Translations under genes and position numbers: made by a program
The notes under the pieces: model-generated
The model's database searches: none
Told to the model about the DNA's origin: nothing
Seen by the model: the letters and a program-made list of their open reading frames with translations, nothing else
Shown: piece after piece, positions 52,422 to 62,125 of the stretch
How the letters are laid out: each line of letters opens with the position of its first letter
Position numbering within the stretch: position 1 is the first letter of the stretch
Source: Cellulophaga lytica DSM 7489
GTDB taxonomy: Bacteria > Bacteroidota > Bacteroidia > Flavobacteriales > Flavobacteriaceae
NCBI RefSeq assembly: GCF_000190595.1
Contig: NC_015167.1
Span: forward strand, 3,332,501-3,396,500
Reading direction: 5' to 3'
DNA length: 64,000 nucleotides

Positions 52422-53207
52422 TTAATTTGAACTAAAATAGCCTTTCATAATTCCTCTTTGAGAATCTCTAATAAACTGAAGAATTTCGTCGCGTTCTGGA
52501 GTTGCTTCCATTTCTGCTTCAATAATTTCTACAGCCTGACTATTGTTATAATTTTTCTGATATAATATTCGGTAAATATTCTGTACTTCTCTAATTTTTT
52601 CTGAAGAAATACCTCTTCTACGTAAACCTACAGAGTTTATACCTACATAAGATAATGGTTCTCTGGCAGCTTTTACATAAGGTGGCACATCTTTACGTAC
52701 TAAAGAACCACCTGTAACAAAAGCGTGGTTACCTATAGATACAAATTGATGAACCGCTACTAAACCAGCCAATACAACATTGTCTCCTACTGTTACATGA
52801 CCTGCTAAAGTAGAGTTGTTAGAAAAAATACAATTGTCTCCCACAAAACAGTCATGAGCAACGTGGCAATAAGCCATTATTAAACAGTTTTTTCCAATTT
52901 TGGTTTTTTGTCTGTCTGATGTACCTCTGTTTATAGTAGCACACTCTCTAATAGTTGTATTATCTCCTATCTCTACAATAGTTTCTTCACCAGCATATTT
53001 TAAATCTTGTGGTGTTGCTGATATAATTGCTCCTGGAAAAATATTACAATTTTTTCCAATTCTTGCGCCTTCCATAATAGTTACGTTAGAACCTATCCAA
53101 GTTCCCTCGCCTATTACTACATTATTATGTATTGTTGTAAAAGGTTCTACAACAACATTTTTTGCGATTTTAGCACCTGGGTGTATATACGCTAAAGGTT
53201 GATTCAT
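52422..53207 (-). CDS. lpxA: UDP-N-acetylglucosamine acyltransferase
   Basis: 261 residues. Hexapeptide repeats from IHPGAKIAKNVVVEPFTTIHN through GSNVTIMEGARIGKNCNIFPGA, the catalytic histidine in MAYCHVAHDCFVGDNC near 120, and the C-terminal helices with SSEKIREVQNIYRILYQ. It adds the first 3-hydroxyacyl chain of lipid A. One base separates its start from the end of lpxC/fabZ. Confidence 0.95.
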   Translation of the reverse strand: MNQPLAYIHPGAKIAKNVVVEPFTTIHNNVVIGEGTWIGSNVTIMEGARIGKNCNIFPGAIISATPQDLKYAGEETIVEIGDNTTIRECATINRGTSDRQKTKIGKNCLIMAYCHVAHDCFVGDNCIFSNNSTLAGHVTVGDNVVLAGLVAVHQFVSIGNHAFVTGGSLVRKDVPPYVKAAREPLSYVGINSVGLRRRGISSEKIREVQNIYRILYQKNYNNSQAVEIIEAEMEATPERDEILQFIRDSQRGIMKGYFSSN

Positions 53208-53208
53208 T

Positions 53209-54612
53209 CTATTGTTTTTTTGCTATTTGTGCCATCATTTCGGCTTCACAAACTAATTTATCATTTGCATAAGCATACGCTTGCATATGACATATTCCTC
53301 TGCGTATTGGTGTTATAAGGCTACAGTGAAATATTAATGTATCTCCTGGTAAAACCTTTTGTTTAAATTTAACTTTATCTATCTTCATAAAAAAAGTTAA
53401 ATAATTTTCTGGATCTGGAACTGTACTTAAAACCAAAATACCTCCTGTTTGCGCCATTGCCTCTACTTGTAAAACACCTGGCATTACAGGTGCTCCTGGG
53501 AAATGTCCAACAAAAAAAGGTTCGTTCATAGTTACGTTTTTCATACCCACAACATGATTATCAGAAAGTTCTAATACTCTGTCTATTAATAAAAACGGAG
53601 GTCTGTGTGGTAACATATCCATAATTTGATGAATATCCATTAATGGAGGTAAACTCAAATCATATTTAGGAACGCTATTTCTTTTTTCTAGCTTAATAAT
53701 TTTAGCCAATTTTTTTGCAAATTGTGTATTTACAAAATGACCTGGCTTGTTAGCTATAACTTTACCACGTATTCTAATACCTGTTAAAGCTAAATCCCCT
53801 ATAACATCTAACAATTTATGACGCGCAGCCTCATTTGGCTGGTGCAGTGTTAGGTTATCTAAAATTCCGTTAGGCTTAACAGATAATTTCTCCTTTCCAA
53901 AAGCTTTTTCAAGCTTTTTCATTGTTTCATCAGATATTTCTTTATCTACATAAACTATGGCATTATTTAAATCACCTCCTTTTATAAGTCCGTGTTCTAA
54001 TAACATTTCTAACTCATGCAAAAAACTAAATGTTCTTGCATTAGAAATTTCTTCTTTAAAGTCTGATAATTTTAACAAAGTAGCATTTTGTGTACCCAAA
54101 ACCTTGGTTCCAAAGTCTACCATAGTTGTTATTTGGTAATCATCAGAAGGAATAATAGTAATTTCACTACCAGAAGCTTCATCCTTATAAGAGATAACAT
54201 CTTTAACAATGTATTCTTCTCTTTCTTTTTCTTGCTCTACTACACCTGCATTTTCTAAAGCCTCAACAAAAAACTTTGATGAGCCATCCATTATTGGTAA
54301 CTCTGGAGAGTTTAACTCTATTAAAACATTATCTATCTCTAAACCTACTAGTGCAGCTAATACATGTTCTGGAGTTTGTATTTTAACTCCTTTCTTTTCT
54401 AAATTAGTACCACGCTGTGTGTTTTCTACAAAATTAGCATCGGCCTCTATTATAGGTTCTCCTTCTAAATCTACACGTTTAAAAGCATAACCGTGGTTTT
54501 CTGGAGCAGGTAAAAACTTCATTGTAACTTTTTCACCTGTGTGTAAACCTACACCTGTAAGCGTAGCTTCTTTAGCTATAGTTCTCTGTTTTGAATTGGG
54601 TTTATTTGCCAT
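53209..54612 (-). CDS. lpxC-fabZ: fused UDP-3-O-acyl-N-acetylglucosamine deacetylase / 3-hydroxyacyl-ACP dehydratase
   Basis: 467 residues from ATG 54612 ([31 protein letters not shown]); an ATG at 54627 would overlap lpxD further. LpxC part about 1-310: zinc site [19 protein letters not shown] and the [14 protein letters not shown] region. FabZ part about 325-467: [19 protein letters not shown] and [20 protein letters not shown] with catalytic H and E. The fusion ties lipid A deacetylation to the chain-length pathway and is typical for Bacteroidota. Its start overlaps the lpxD stop (ATGGCAAATAA). Confidence 0.95.
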   Translation of the reverse strand: MANKPNSKQRTIAKEATLTGVGLHTGEKVTMKFLPAPENHGYAFKRVDLEGEPIIEADANFVENTQRGTNLEKKGVKIQTPEHVLAALVGLEIDNVLIELNSPELPIMDGSSKFFVEALENAGVVEQEKEREEYIVKDVISYKDEASGSEITIIPSDDYQITTMVDFGTKVLGTQNATLLKLSDFKEEISNARTFSFLHELEMLLEHGLIKGGDLNNAIVYVDKEISDETMKKLEKAFGKEKLSVKPNGILDNLTLHQPNEAARHKLLDVIGDLALTGIRIRGKVIANKPGHFVNTQFAKKLAKIIKLEKRNSVPKYDLSLPPLMDIHQIMDMLPHRPPFLLIDRVLELSDNHVVGMKNVTMNEPFFVGHFPGAPVMPGVLQVEAMAQTGGILVLSTVPDPENYLTFFMKIDKVKFKQKVLPGDTLIFHCSLITPIRRGICHMQAYAYANDKLVCEAEMMAQIAKKQ

Positions 54613-55627
54613 CAAACTTTTTTTCAATGTTATTTATTCCTTTTACTATTTTTGGTAAGTTTTTAAAATGAACATAAGACTTATTAAAATCTCCATAATT
54701 CATAGCAGGTGAGCCTTGTAAAACCTCATTATCTTTAATGTTTTTACCTATGCCAGACTGTGCTTGTATGCGTACATTATCTCCTATAGAAATATGACCT
54801 ACAATACCTACTTGGCCACCTATCATACAATTTTTTCCAATTTTAGTAGACCCTGCAATACCTGTTTGTGCAGCAATTACAGTGTTTTCTCCAATTTCTA
54901 CGTTATGGGCAATTTGTATTTGATTATCTAATTTTACACCTTTTTTAATAATTGTAGATCCCATAGTTGCGCGGTCTATTGTTGTACCTGCACCAACATC
55001 TACATTATCCTCTAAAATTACATTGCCAATTTGTGGTATTTTTGTAAAAGTACCATCTGTATTAGGAGAAAAACCAAAACCGTCAGATCCTATTATAACT
55101 CCTGTATGTATTACGCAGTTGTTACCAATTATAGAGTCTGAGCATATTTTTGCTCCAGAAAATAAAGATACATTATCTCCTATGGTTACGTTATCTGATA
55201 TGTATACGTTTGGATATATTTTTGCATTTTTACCTATGGTTACGTTTTTACCAATATAAGTAAATGCGCCTAAGTAAACATTTTCTCCATAGCTAGAAGA
55301 TTCATCTACATAAACGGGTTGTTCTATACCGCTTTTATCATTTTTAACCTGATCATAATAGGTTAACAATTTTGTAAAAGACTGGTAGGCATCCTCTACT
55401 TTTATTAAAGTTGTTGTAAACTCTTTTTCTGGAGAAAAGTCTTTGTTTACAATAGTTATAGATGCTTCTGTTGTATATAAATGCGGGGTATATTTTGGAT
55501 TAGCTAAAAAGGTAAGCGAACCCGCTTTTCCTTCTTCTATTTTAGCAAGTGTATGTACAGTAATTTCAGGATCTCCCTGAACTTCACCTTCTAAAATACC
55601 TGCAATTTGACTAGCTGTAAACTTCAC
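54602..55627 (-). CDS. lpxD: UDP-3-O-acylglucosamine N-acyltransferase
   Basis: 341 residues. N-terminal domain ([26 protein letters not shown]), then hexapeptide repeats about 105-300 including [25 protein letters not shown] and the catalytic histidine in [20 protein letters not shown] near 240. It adds the second hydroxyacyl chain to lipid A. First gene of the lpx operon; the promoter lies in the 224 bp behind the HD gene. Confidence 0.95.
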   Translation of the reverse strand: MKFTASQIAGILEGEVQGDPEITVHTLAKIEEGKAGSLTFLANPKYTPHLYTTEASITIVNKDFSPEKEFTTTLIKVEDAYQSFTKLLTYYDQVKNDKSGIEQPVYVDESSSYGENVYLGAFTYIGKNVTIGKNAKIYPNVYISDNVTIGDNVSLFSGAKICSDSIIGNNCVIHTGVIIGSDGFGFSPNTDGTFTKIPQIGNVILEDNVDVGAGTTIDRATMGSTIIKKGVKLDNQIQIAHNVEIGENTVIAAQTGIAGSTKIGKNCMIGGQVGIVGHISIGDNVRIQAQSGIGKNIKDNEVLQGSPAMNYGDFNKSYVHFKNLPKIVKGINNIEKKFDGK

Positions 55628-55851
55628 GTGTTGTTAATTAATTTAGTAAGGTGTTTTTTGTCCTTATTATGTATTATTAAAAAATTAAGGTTTTGCAAAA
55701 CCATAATTAACGGTGACAAAAGTAAGAAAAATAGTGAAATGTTTACATTTTACTTGAGTTGTGTTTTCACAAAACCCAGTAAAGCCCTGGCTTATAAACT
55801 TTAACCTGTTATAATATATCTAAATTTTCTTTACATTTTTTTTACATTAAC

Positions 55852-57078
55852 CTATTCTATTTTAGGATAACAAGCATAATATTTAGTAACTGTTTTAGAT
55901 AATGTTTTGCTATTTAACTGGTCTGATGCTTTTGAAACATCTGTTACTTTTCCGTTTTCTTTAAGCACTTTTATAGGTTGTACATGCTGTATATATGCTG
56001 TGTTTTTTATTTCTCCACTAAACACAAAGTATGCTGTTTCTTCATCAGTTAAATTGTGTTTTTCTTTAAATAAATTAAACTCTTTTTTTACTTTTATTGC
56101 AGATATTGGCTTTTTCTTCATTTTAATATGTAGCAAATCTCTATGCAATATCATTCTGCTTAAAGTAGATAATACAAAATCACTATTATGCTGCCATTCT
56201 TTTATAGCTGCCATTATATCTATATCATCTAACTCTGAAAATTTTTCAATAACATCTGCATTAAAATCTTTTAACGTTATTTTGTTTTTTATAAAAAATG
56301 ATAAAATAGAACTACAAGGCAAATTATTACCGCTATGTATTAATTCCTTTGCCCTTTTTAATGTTTTTATTAATAATTGCTCTGCTACCAAGCCTGTTTT
56401 ATGTAAATACACTTGCCAATACATAAACCTACGGGCCATTAAAAACTTCTCTACAGAGTAAATTCCTTTTTCTTCTACCACTAAATCACCATCTACTACA
56501 TTAAGCATTGTAATTAGGCGTTCTGCATTAATATTACCTTCTGCTACACCTGTGTAAAAACTGTCTCTTTTTAAATAATCTAACCTATCCATATCTAACT
56601 GACTAGATACCAAATCATTTAAAAACTTTTTTGGGTGTTCTTTTTTAAAAATAGCTATAGCAGTATCTAATTTACCATTAAACTCTTTATTTAATTGTTG
56701 CATAAAGACCAATGAAATTGCCTCATGATCCACACCCTCTACAATAGTATGCTCCATTGCATGAGAAAAGGGACCATGACCAATGTCATGCAAAAGAATA
56801 GCACATAAGAGTCCTTCTTCTTCTTTTTTGGATATTTTTACACCTTTAAAGCGGAGTATTTGCACAGCCTGCTCCATTAAATGCATACAGCCAAGTGCGT
56901 GCTGAAATCTAGTATGTTGTGCACCAGGATATACTAAATACGTTAAACCTGTTTGCGATATTCTGCGAAGCCTTTGAAAATAAGGGTGCGCAATAATATT
57001 AAAAATTAGCGTGCTTGGTATGCCAATAAATCCGTAAATTGGATCATTGAATATTTTAAGTTTGTTAGATATAATCAA
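55852..57078 (-). CDS. HD-domain phosphohydrolase, TTG start
   Basis: 408 residues. Metal motifs: H..HTRFQHALG near residue 54, HD in LLHDIGHGPFSHAMEH near 93-97 and the later D in QLDMDRLDYLKRDSFYTG near 160, as in dNTP triphosphohydrolase-like HD proteins. The substrate (dNTP or other nucleotide) cannot be told. The start is a TTG at 57078 (MIISNKLKIFNDPIYGFIG); no ATG or GTG lies upstream in frame before a stop. The promoter appears to lie inside porX: TATATTTG at 57107-57100 with TTG at 57131-57129 (spacer 21). Confidence 0.85.
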   Translation of the reverse strand: MIISNKLKIFNDPIYGFIGIPSTLIFNIIAHPYFQRLRRISQTGLTYLVYPGAQHTRFQHALGCMHLMEQAVQILRFKGVKISKKEEEGLLCAILLHDIGHGPFSHAMEHTIVEGVDHEAISLVFMQQLNKEFNGKLDTAIAIFKKEHPKKFLNDLVSSQLDMDRLDYLKRDSFYTGVAEGNINAERLITMLNVVDGDLVVEEKGIYSVEKFLMARRFMYWQVYLHKTGLVAEQLLIKTLKRAKELIHSGNNLPCSSILSFFIKNKITLKDFNADVIEKFSELDDIDIMAAIKEWQHNSDFVLSTLSRMILHRDLLHIKMKKKPISAIKVKKEFNLFKEKHNLTDEETAYFVFSGEIKNTAYIQHVQPIKVLKENGKVTDVSKASDQLNSKTLSKTVTKYYACYPKIE

Positions 57079-57099
57079 AATCTTCTTTCTTTACAATTA

Positions 57100-57131
57100 C
57101 AAATATAGACACTAAATGAACAAGATAACAA
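57100..57131 (-). promoter_or_regulatory. promoter of HD gene inside porX
   Basis: Minus-strand TTG (57131-57129), 21-bp spacer and TATATTTG (57107-57100) fit the consensus TTG-N17-23-TAnnTTTG. It reaches into the first codons of porX. Transcription would start near 57093, 15 bases before the TTG start codon at 57078. Confidence 0.55.
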
Positions 57132-58660
57132 TACTTTGGGTAGATGATGAAATAGATTTACTTAAACCACACATAATATTTCTAGAAAAGAAAAATTACC
57201 AAGTGATAACTTGCCAAAGTGGCAGAGAAGCTTTGGAAGAACTAGAAGATACTAAAGTGGACATTGTTTTTTTAGATGAAAATATGCCCGGAATTAGTGG
57301 TTTAGAGACACTTTCTGAAATTAAAAAAACACACACTTCTTTACCAGTTGTAATGATTACAAAAAGTGAAGAAGAACTAATTATGGAGGAGGCAATTGAC
57401 TCTAAAATAGCAGATTACCTAATAAAACCTGTTAACCCAAACCAAATATTGCTTAGTTTAAAAAAGAGTTTAGACCACTCTAGATTAATATCAGAAAAAA
57501 CAACGTCTAATTACCAACAAGAGTTTCGTAAAATTGCTATGGATTTATCTATGGTTAATTCTTATGAAGAGTGGGTAGATTTATATAAAAAACTTATTCA
57601 TTGGGAGTTACAACTAGAGGAAATAGAAGACTCTGGTATGTTTGAAATTCTTGAATCTCAGAAAATTGAGGCAAATAATCAGTTTGGTAAGTTTATAGAT
57701 AAAAACTACCCTAATTGGTTTTCTAGTGACAATACTCCTGTTTTATCACATACGCTATTTAAAAACTTAATTAAGCCCGAGCTAAAAGATAAATCTACAT
57801 TACTTGTTGTTATAGATAACTTAAGGTATGACCAATGGTTGGCTTTTGAGAGTACCGTAAATTCTTTTTACAAAAAGAAAAAAGAAACGCCTTATTTTAG
57901 CATTTTACCCACAGCAACTCAATATGCGCGTAATGCTATATTTTCTGGTCTAACACCACTAGAAATGGAAAAACAACACCCAAACTGGTGGAAAAATGAT
58001 ACAGATGAAGGTGGTAAAAATTTACACGAAGAGGATTTTCTTGGTGCACAATTAAAAAGGCTTGGGTTAGATTTAAAATGGGAATACCACAAAATTAGCA
58101 GCCTAAAACAAGGCAAACAATTGTCTCAAAACTACAAAACTCAAAAAGACAATAATCTTACTGTAATTGTATACAATTTTGTAGATATGTTATCACATGC
58201 AAAAACAGAAATGGAAGTAATAAAAGAGCTTGCAAGCAATGACAAAGCTTACAGATCTTTAACTGTAAGTTGGTTTAAAAATTCTCCTTTGCTAGAAATT
58301 ATACAGCAAGCGCAAGCTATGGGGCAAAAACTAATAATTACCACAGACCACGGCACAATTAACGTTAAGCAACCATCTAAGGTTGTGGGAGATAAAGACA
58401 CTAGCCTAAACTTAAGATATAAAACAGGTCGAAGCTTATCATATGACAATAAAGACGTGCTTTCTGCCAAAAACCCTAAAGACTTACAACTACCTACTAT
58501 TAATATGAGTAGCTCTTTTATTTTTGCTAAAAATGATTTGTTTTTTGCTTATCCAAACAACTACAATCATTATGTAAGTTACTACAGAAATACTTACCAA
58601 CATGGGGGCGTTTCCTTAGAAGAAATGATTATACCTTTTGTTGTTTTAGAGCCTAGATAA
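57116..58660 (+). CDS. porX: PorX, T9SS response regulator with PglZ domain
   Basis: 514 residues. Receiver domain 1-120 with acidic pair in LWVDDEID, phospho-accepting D54 (IVFLDENMPGISG) and K in DYLIKPVNPNQ. A helical linker follows, then a PglZ alkaline-phosphatase-like domain about 225-514 with VVIDNLRYDQW, TATQYARNAIFSGL and TTDHGTINVKQP. PorX with the kinase PorY controls expression of the type IX secretion machinery in Porphyromonas and Flavobacterium; PorY is not in the window. This connects to the T9SS-tailed GH16 enzyme at 0.8-2.3 kb. tsaE and ald follow on the same strand. Confidence 0.95.
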   Translation: MNKITILWVDDEIDLLKPHIIFLEKKNYQVITCQSGREALEELEDTKVDIVFLDENMPGISGLETLSEIKKTHTSLPVVMITKSEEELIMEEAIDSKIADYLIKPVNPNQILLSLKKSLDHSRLISEKTTSNYQQEFRKIAMDLSMVNSYEEWVDLYKKLIHWELQLEEIEDSGMFEILESQKIEANNQFGKFIDKNYPNWFSSDNTPVLSHTLFKNLIKPELKDKSTLLVVIDNLRYDQWLAFESTVNSFYKKKKETPYFSILPTATQYARNAIFSGLTPLEMEKQHPNWWKNDTDEGGKNLHEEDFLGAQLKRLGLDLKWEYHKISSLKQGKQLSQNYKTQKDNNLTVIVYNFVDMLSHAKTEMEVIKELASNDKAYRSLTVSWFKNSPLLEIIQQAQAMGQKLIITTDHGTINVKQPSKVVGDKDTSLNLRYKTGRSLSYDNKDVLSAKNPKDLQLPTINMSSSFIFAKNDLFFAYPNNYNHYVSYYRNTYQHGGVSLEEMIIPFVVLEPR

Positions 58661-58714
58661 TTGCACACAAACTAATTGGCAACTACATTTGCGTTTTTAT
58701 AATTTATAACAAAA

Positions 58715-59122
58715 ATGAACACTACATTTTCCACATCTGAAATACAAAATATAGCTAAAAAAATCATTGCTAACGCACCTACTAAAACACTTTGTTTTTA
58801 TGGTGAAATGGGTGCCGGAAAAACCACTTTAATTAAAGCTATAATGAAAGAACTAGGTGTTATTGGCGATACCTCTAGCCCTACTTTTGGTATTGTAAAC
58901 GAGTACCACGATAACAAAAACAAAACCTTGGCTTATCATTTTGATTTTTACAGGTTAGAAGATGAAATGGAAGCACTAGACATAGGTATAGAAGATTATT
59001 TTTATGCCAATAAATGGGTTTTTATAGAATGGCCAGAAAAAATAACGTCTTTTTTACCTGAAGATACTACTAATATAAAACTAGAAGTAATTAACCCTAC
59101 AGACCGTAGAATCAGTTTTTAA
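58715..59122 (+). CDS. tsaE: tRNA threonylcarbamoyladenosine biosynthesis ATPase
   Basis: 135 residues. Walker A GEMGAGKTTLIKAIMKEL near residue 31, DTSSPTFGIVNEYHD (switch with conserved T) near 53, and HFDFYRLEDEMEALDIGIEDYF near 77. It works with TsaB and TsaD in t6A37 formation of tRNA. Adjacent to porX and ald, an order common in Bacteroidota. Confidence 0.95.
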   Translation: MNTTFSTSEIQNIAKKIIANAPTKTLCFYGEMGAGKTTLIKAIMKELGVIGDTSSPTFGIVNEYHDNKNKTLAYHFDFYRLEDEMEALDIGIEDYFYANKWVFIEWPEKITSFLPEDTTNIKLEVINPTDRRISF

Positions 59123-59171
59123 TAACGACTTAGAAAAACCTAATTAACCAATGGTTTTAAAAATAAAATTG

Positions 59172-59179
59172 TAATTTTG
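59172..59179 (+). promoter_or_regulatory. candidate -7 box for ald
   Basis: TAATTTTG fits TAnnTTTG and ends 28 bases before the ATG at 59208. No TTG at the proper -33 distance was seen. Confidence 0.4.
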
Positions 59180-59207
59180 ATGGTCAGTTTAACAAACACT
59201 AACGGAT

Positions 59208-60407
59208 ATGAATCAGCCTTCTTCGCCATTTAGCAAATACCAACTACTACCACAAGAAGAAAAGCTAGAAATCCTTAGAAAAAAGGGAGAATTATTTATT
59301 GGGATGCTGAAAGAGAATCAGTATCAAGAAAAAAGAATATGTTTAACTCCAGATGCAGTAAATGCCCTTACCTGTAACGGACATCGTGTTTTAATAGAGT
59401 CTGGCGCTGGTGAAGGTGCAAGTTTTTCTGATTTAGATTACACAAACGCAGGTGCAGAAGTAACAAAAGACACTAAAAAGGTGTTTTCTTGTCCGCTTAT
59501 TTTAAAAGTAGAACCACCTACGCTTTCTGAAATACAAATGCTAAATCCGCAGACAACAATTATATCTGCACTTCAAATTAAAACACAATCTAAAAAATAT
59601 TTTGAAGAATTAGCAAAAAAACGAATTACAGCAATTGCTTTTGAATATATACAAGATGAAGATGGTAAATACCCCGCTGTACGATCTTTGAGTGAAATAG
59701 CAGGAATTTCATCAGTACTAATTGCATCAGAACTAATGGCCACAACCAATAATGGTAATGGATTAATGTTTGGAAATATTAGTGGCGTGCCTCCTGTAGA
59801 AGTTGTTATAATTGGCGCTGGCACCGTTGGTGAGTTTGCAGCCAGATCTGCAATTGGACTAGGTGCTAACGTGAAAATTTTTGATAATTCTATCACCAAG
59901 TTAAGACAAATACAAACCAACTTAAAACAAACCGTATACACATCTACATTACAACCAAAGAACCTTTTAAAGTCTTTAAAAAGGTGTGATGTAGCCATTG
60001 GAGCCATTAGAGGTAAAGACCGCTCTCCTATTGTAGTTACAGAAACTATGGTAGAAAATATGAAAAAAGATGCTGTAGTTATTGATGTTAGTATAGATAT
60101 GGGTGGCTGTTTTGAAACCTCTGAACTAACCACACACAATAAACCAACTATAACAAAACACGGTGTAGTACACTATTGCGTACCTAACATACCGTCTAGA
60201 TACCCAAAAACTTCATCAATATCTATAAGTAATATTTTTACACCTTACCTTTTAAAAATTGGTGAAGATGGTGGAATGGAAAATGCATTACGTTTTGATA
60301 AAGGCTTACGAAACGGACTATATATGTACCACGGAATTTTAACAAACAAATCTGTAGGAGAATGGTACGACTTACAGTATAGTGATATCAATTTTTTAAT
60401 TTTTTAA
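59208..60407 (+). CDS. ald: alanine dehydrogenase
   Basis: 399 residues. AlaDH/PNT N-terminal part: ENQYQEKRICLTPDAVNALTCNGHRVLIESGAGEGASFSD; NAD loop VVIIGAGTVGEFAARSAIGLGANVKIFD near 200; VIDVSIDMGGCFETSE near 292. It interconverts alanine and pyruvate with ammonia. Slightly longer than the 370-residue norm because of an extra start. Only two bases separate it from the next gene. Confidence 0.88.
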   Translation: MNQPSSPFSKYQLLPQEEKLEILRKKGELFIGMLKENQYQEKRICLTPDAVNALTCNGHRVLIESGAGEGASFSDLDYTNAGAEVTKDTKKVFSCPLILKVEPPTLSEIQMLNPQTTIISALQIKTQSKKYFEELAKKRITAIAFEYIQDEDGKYPAVRSLSEIAGISSVLIASELMATTNNGNGLMFGNISGVPPVEVVIIGAGTVGEFAARSAIGLGANVKIFDNSITKLRQIQTNLKQTVYTSTLQPKNLLKSLKRCDVAIGAIRGKDRSPIVVTETMVENMKKDAVVIDVSIDMGGCFETSELTTHNKPTITKHGVVHYCVPNIPSRYPKTSSISISNIFTPYLLKIGEDGGMENALRFDKGLRNGLYMYHGILTNKSVGEWYDLQYSDINFLIF

Positions 60408-60408
60408 T

Positions 60409-60795
60409 ATGGCATTCATCAAACGATTAGGATGGTACTTAGTAGGACTATCAATCGGTATTGTATTTTTAACTTTTTTCTTAAAAAAGAAATCAGACGA
60501 AACAGGAACAGAGTTCTGTTATTTTCCTAATTGTAGAGTTCTTAAAGACCTGCGCTCTAAACCACTATCCTACTCTAACGATATAAAAACTTTACTAAAC
60601 AATAAGACTATAGACTCTACAACAGTTGCTTATTTTTTAAACGATGGAGACATAGATTTTGGAAACAGTGACACTAAATCTACACCTTGCAAAACCTATA
60701 AAATTGAAGGTTTAATTAAAGAAAAAGAAGCCGTTTTAACTGTAATAAACTGCACAGACAAGGTTGTTATAGATAAAATAGATCTTAGCAAATAA
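60409..60795 (+). CDS. single-pass membrane protein, DUF4258-like
   Basis: 128 residues. One N-terminal hydrophobic segment (LGWYLVGLSIGIVFLTFFL) is followed by a small alpha/beta domain with CYFPNCRVLKDLRSKP and cysteine pairs. The mature part resembles DUF4258 proteins; function unknown. The start lies one base after the ald stop, so the two are co-transcribed. Confidence 0.7.
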   Translation: MAFIKRLGWYLVGLSIGIVFLTFFLKKKSDETGTEFCYFPNCRVLKDLRSKPLSYSNDIKTLLNNKTIDSTTVAYFLNDGDIDFGNSDTKSTPCKTYKIEGLIKEKEAVLTVINCTDKVVIDKIDLSK

Positions 60796-60816
60796 CTTTA
60801 CTGAAAATTGACATAA

Positions 60817-60855
60817 AAAAAAGGTGAGTTTTAAAAACTCACCTTTTTTATTAAT
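60817..60855. terminator. bidirectional terminator
   Basis: aaaaggtgagttt and aaactcacctttt pair around taaa, with A- and T-runs on the outside. It serves the ald unit and the convergent proline dehydrogenase gene. Confidence 0.88.
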
Positions 60856-60864
60856 AGTCATATA

Positions 60865-62031
60865 TTATATTTTTCTTCTTTTGCGCTCCTCTTTTAATAA
60901 AGATAATTCTCTTGTTGTTTGCCCTGCAACAGATGTATTTTCCTCTGCTCTACGTATTAAGTAAGGCATTACATCTCTAACTGGTCCAAAAGGTAAATAT
61001 TTAGCAACATTATATCCTTTATCAGCTAAATTAAAAGAGATATGATCACTCATACCATACAATTGCCCAAACCATACACGAGAATCTGAATGAGGAATAT
61101 TTTTCTTCTCCATTAACTGCATCAAAGTGTAACAGCTGTTTTCATTGTGTGTACCCATAAAAATAGACATGTCATCTAAATGATCAATCATATAGGCCAC
61201 AGCAGCATCAAAATTATCATCGGTATCCTTTTTAGAGGCACAAATTGGTGTAGGATAACCTTTTTCTTCAGCTCTTTCATTTTCCTTTTCCATATACGCA
61301 CCACGCACCACTTTCATCCCAATTTTAAAACCTTCTTCTTTAGCCTCTATATGTAATTTTTTAAGATAATCTAATCTATCCCAACGATACATCTGCAACG
61401 TATTATACACAACAACTTTTTCTTTATTGTATTTACGCATCATTAAAGTACATAAATCATCTGCTGCATCTTGCATCCAACTTTCTTCACCATCAACTAA
61501 AAGCGCAACATCTAAATCGTAAGCCTTTTTACAAACTTTATCAAACCTAGCAACAATTCTATCCCACTCTAACTGCTCCATTTCTGTTAAAGCAATGCCT
61601 GCCCCAACTTTTTCAAAAAGAATAAATCTTCCAAAACCAGTAGGTTTAAAAACAGCTAGCGGTATAGACTCTTTCTCTTTTACAAAATCTAATACATTTA
61701 GTATTTTTTGATACGCAAGATCAAAATGATTTTCTTCTTCCTTACCCTCTACAGAATAATCTAAAATTGTACTTACTTTTTTATCGTACATTTTATCTAT
61801 AACAGGCAAGCAATCCACTTCGCTAACACCACCACAAAAATGGTCAAAAACAGTAGCTCTAATTAAGCCCTCTACAGGTAAATGTGCTTTAATAGCAAAA
61901 TTTGTAACCGCAGTACCAATACGTACTAACGGTTCATTAGCAATAAGCTTGAATAAAAAATAGGCTCTTTCTAATTCAGAATCCGATTTTAAAGCGAAAG
62001 CAGTTGCTGTATTTTCAAAAATTTGTTCCAT
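60865..62031 (-). CDS. proline dehydrogenase
   Basis: 388 residues from ATG 62031 (MEQIFENTATAFALKSDSEL); an ATG at 62055 adds eight residues upstream. The TIM-barrel PRODH part has ALLVDGEESWMQDAADDL, YNTLQMYRWDRLDYLKK, GMKVVRGAYMEKENERA (FAD and lysine) and FGQLYGMSDHISFNLAD near the end. It oxidises proline to pyrroline-5-carboxylate with FAD and passes electrons to quinone. A minus-strand TATATTTG box at 62060-62053 fits its promoter. Divergent from aroB, 94 bp apart. Confidence 0.92.
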   Translation of the reverse strand: MEQIFENTATAFALKSDSELERAYFLFKLIANEPLVRIGTAVTNFAIKAHLPVEGLIRATVFDHFCGGVSEVDCLPVIDKMYDKKVSTILDYSVEGKEEENHFDLAYQKILNVLDFVKEKESIPLAVFKPTGFGRFILFEKVGAGIALTEMEQLEWDRIVARFDKVCKKAYDLDVALLVDGEESWMQDAADDLCTLMMRKYNKEKVVVYNTLQMYRWDRLDYLKKLHIEAKEEGFKIGMKVVRGAYMEKENERAEEKGYPTPICASKKDTDDNFDAAVAYMIDHLDDMSIFMGTHNENSCYTLMQLMEKKNIPHSDSRVWFGQLYGMSDHISFNLADKGYNVAKYLPFGPVRDVMPYLIRRAEENTSVAGQTTRELSLLKEERKRRKI

Positions 62032-62052
62032 TTTTAATAATTTCGTAAAGAG

Positions 62053-62060
62053 CAAATATA
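62053..62060 (-). promoter_or_regulatory. candidate -7 box for proline dehydrogenase
   Basis: Minus-strand TATATTTG matches TAnnTTTG and lies 22 bases before the ATG at 62031. No -33 TTG was found at the right distance. Confidence 0.4.
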
Positions 62061-62125
62061 AATACAGATTTTATATTCTAATAACTAAAATATGTGTTTA
62101 TTTTGCATATTTTAAAATAAGAATC

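Noticed and set aside
58677-58700. ttggcaactacatttgc as a second sigma-54 promoter before tsaE
   Set aside because: The GG and GC elements are 11 bases apart instead of 10 and the -24 block has A for C, so it would not bind RpoN.
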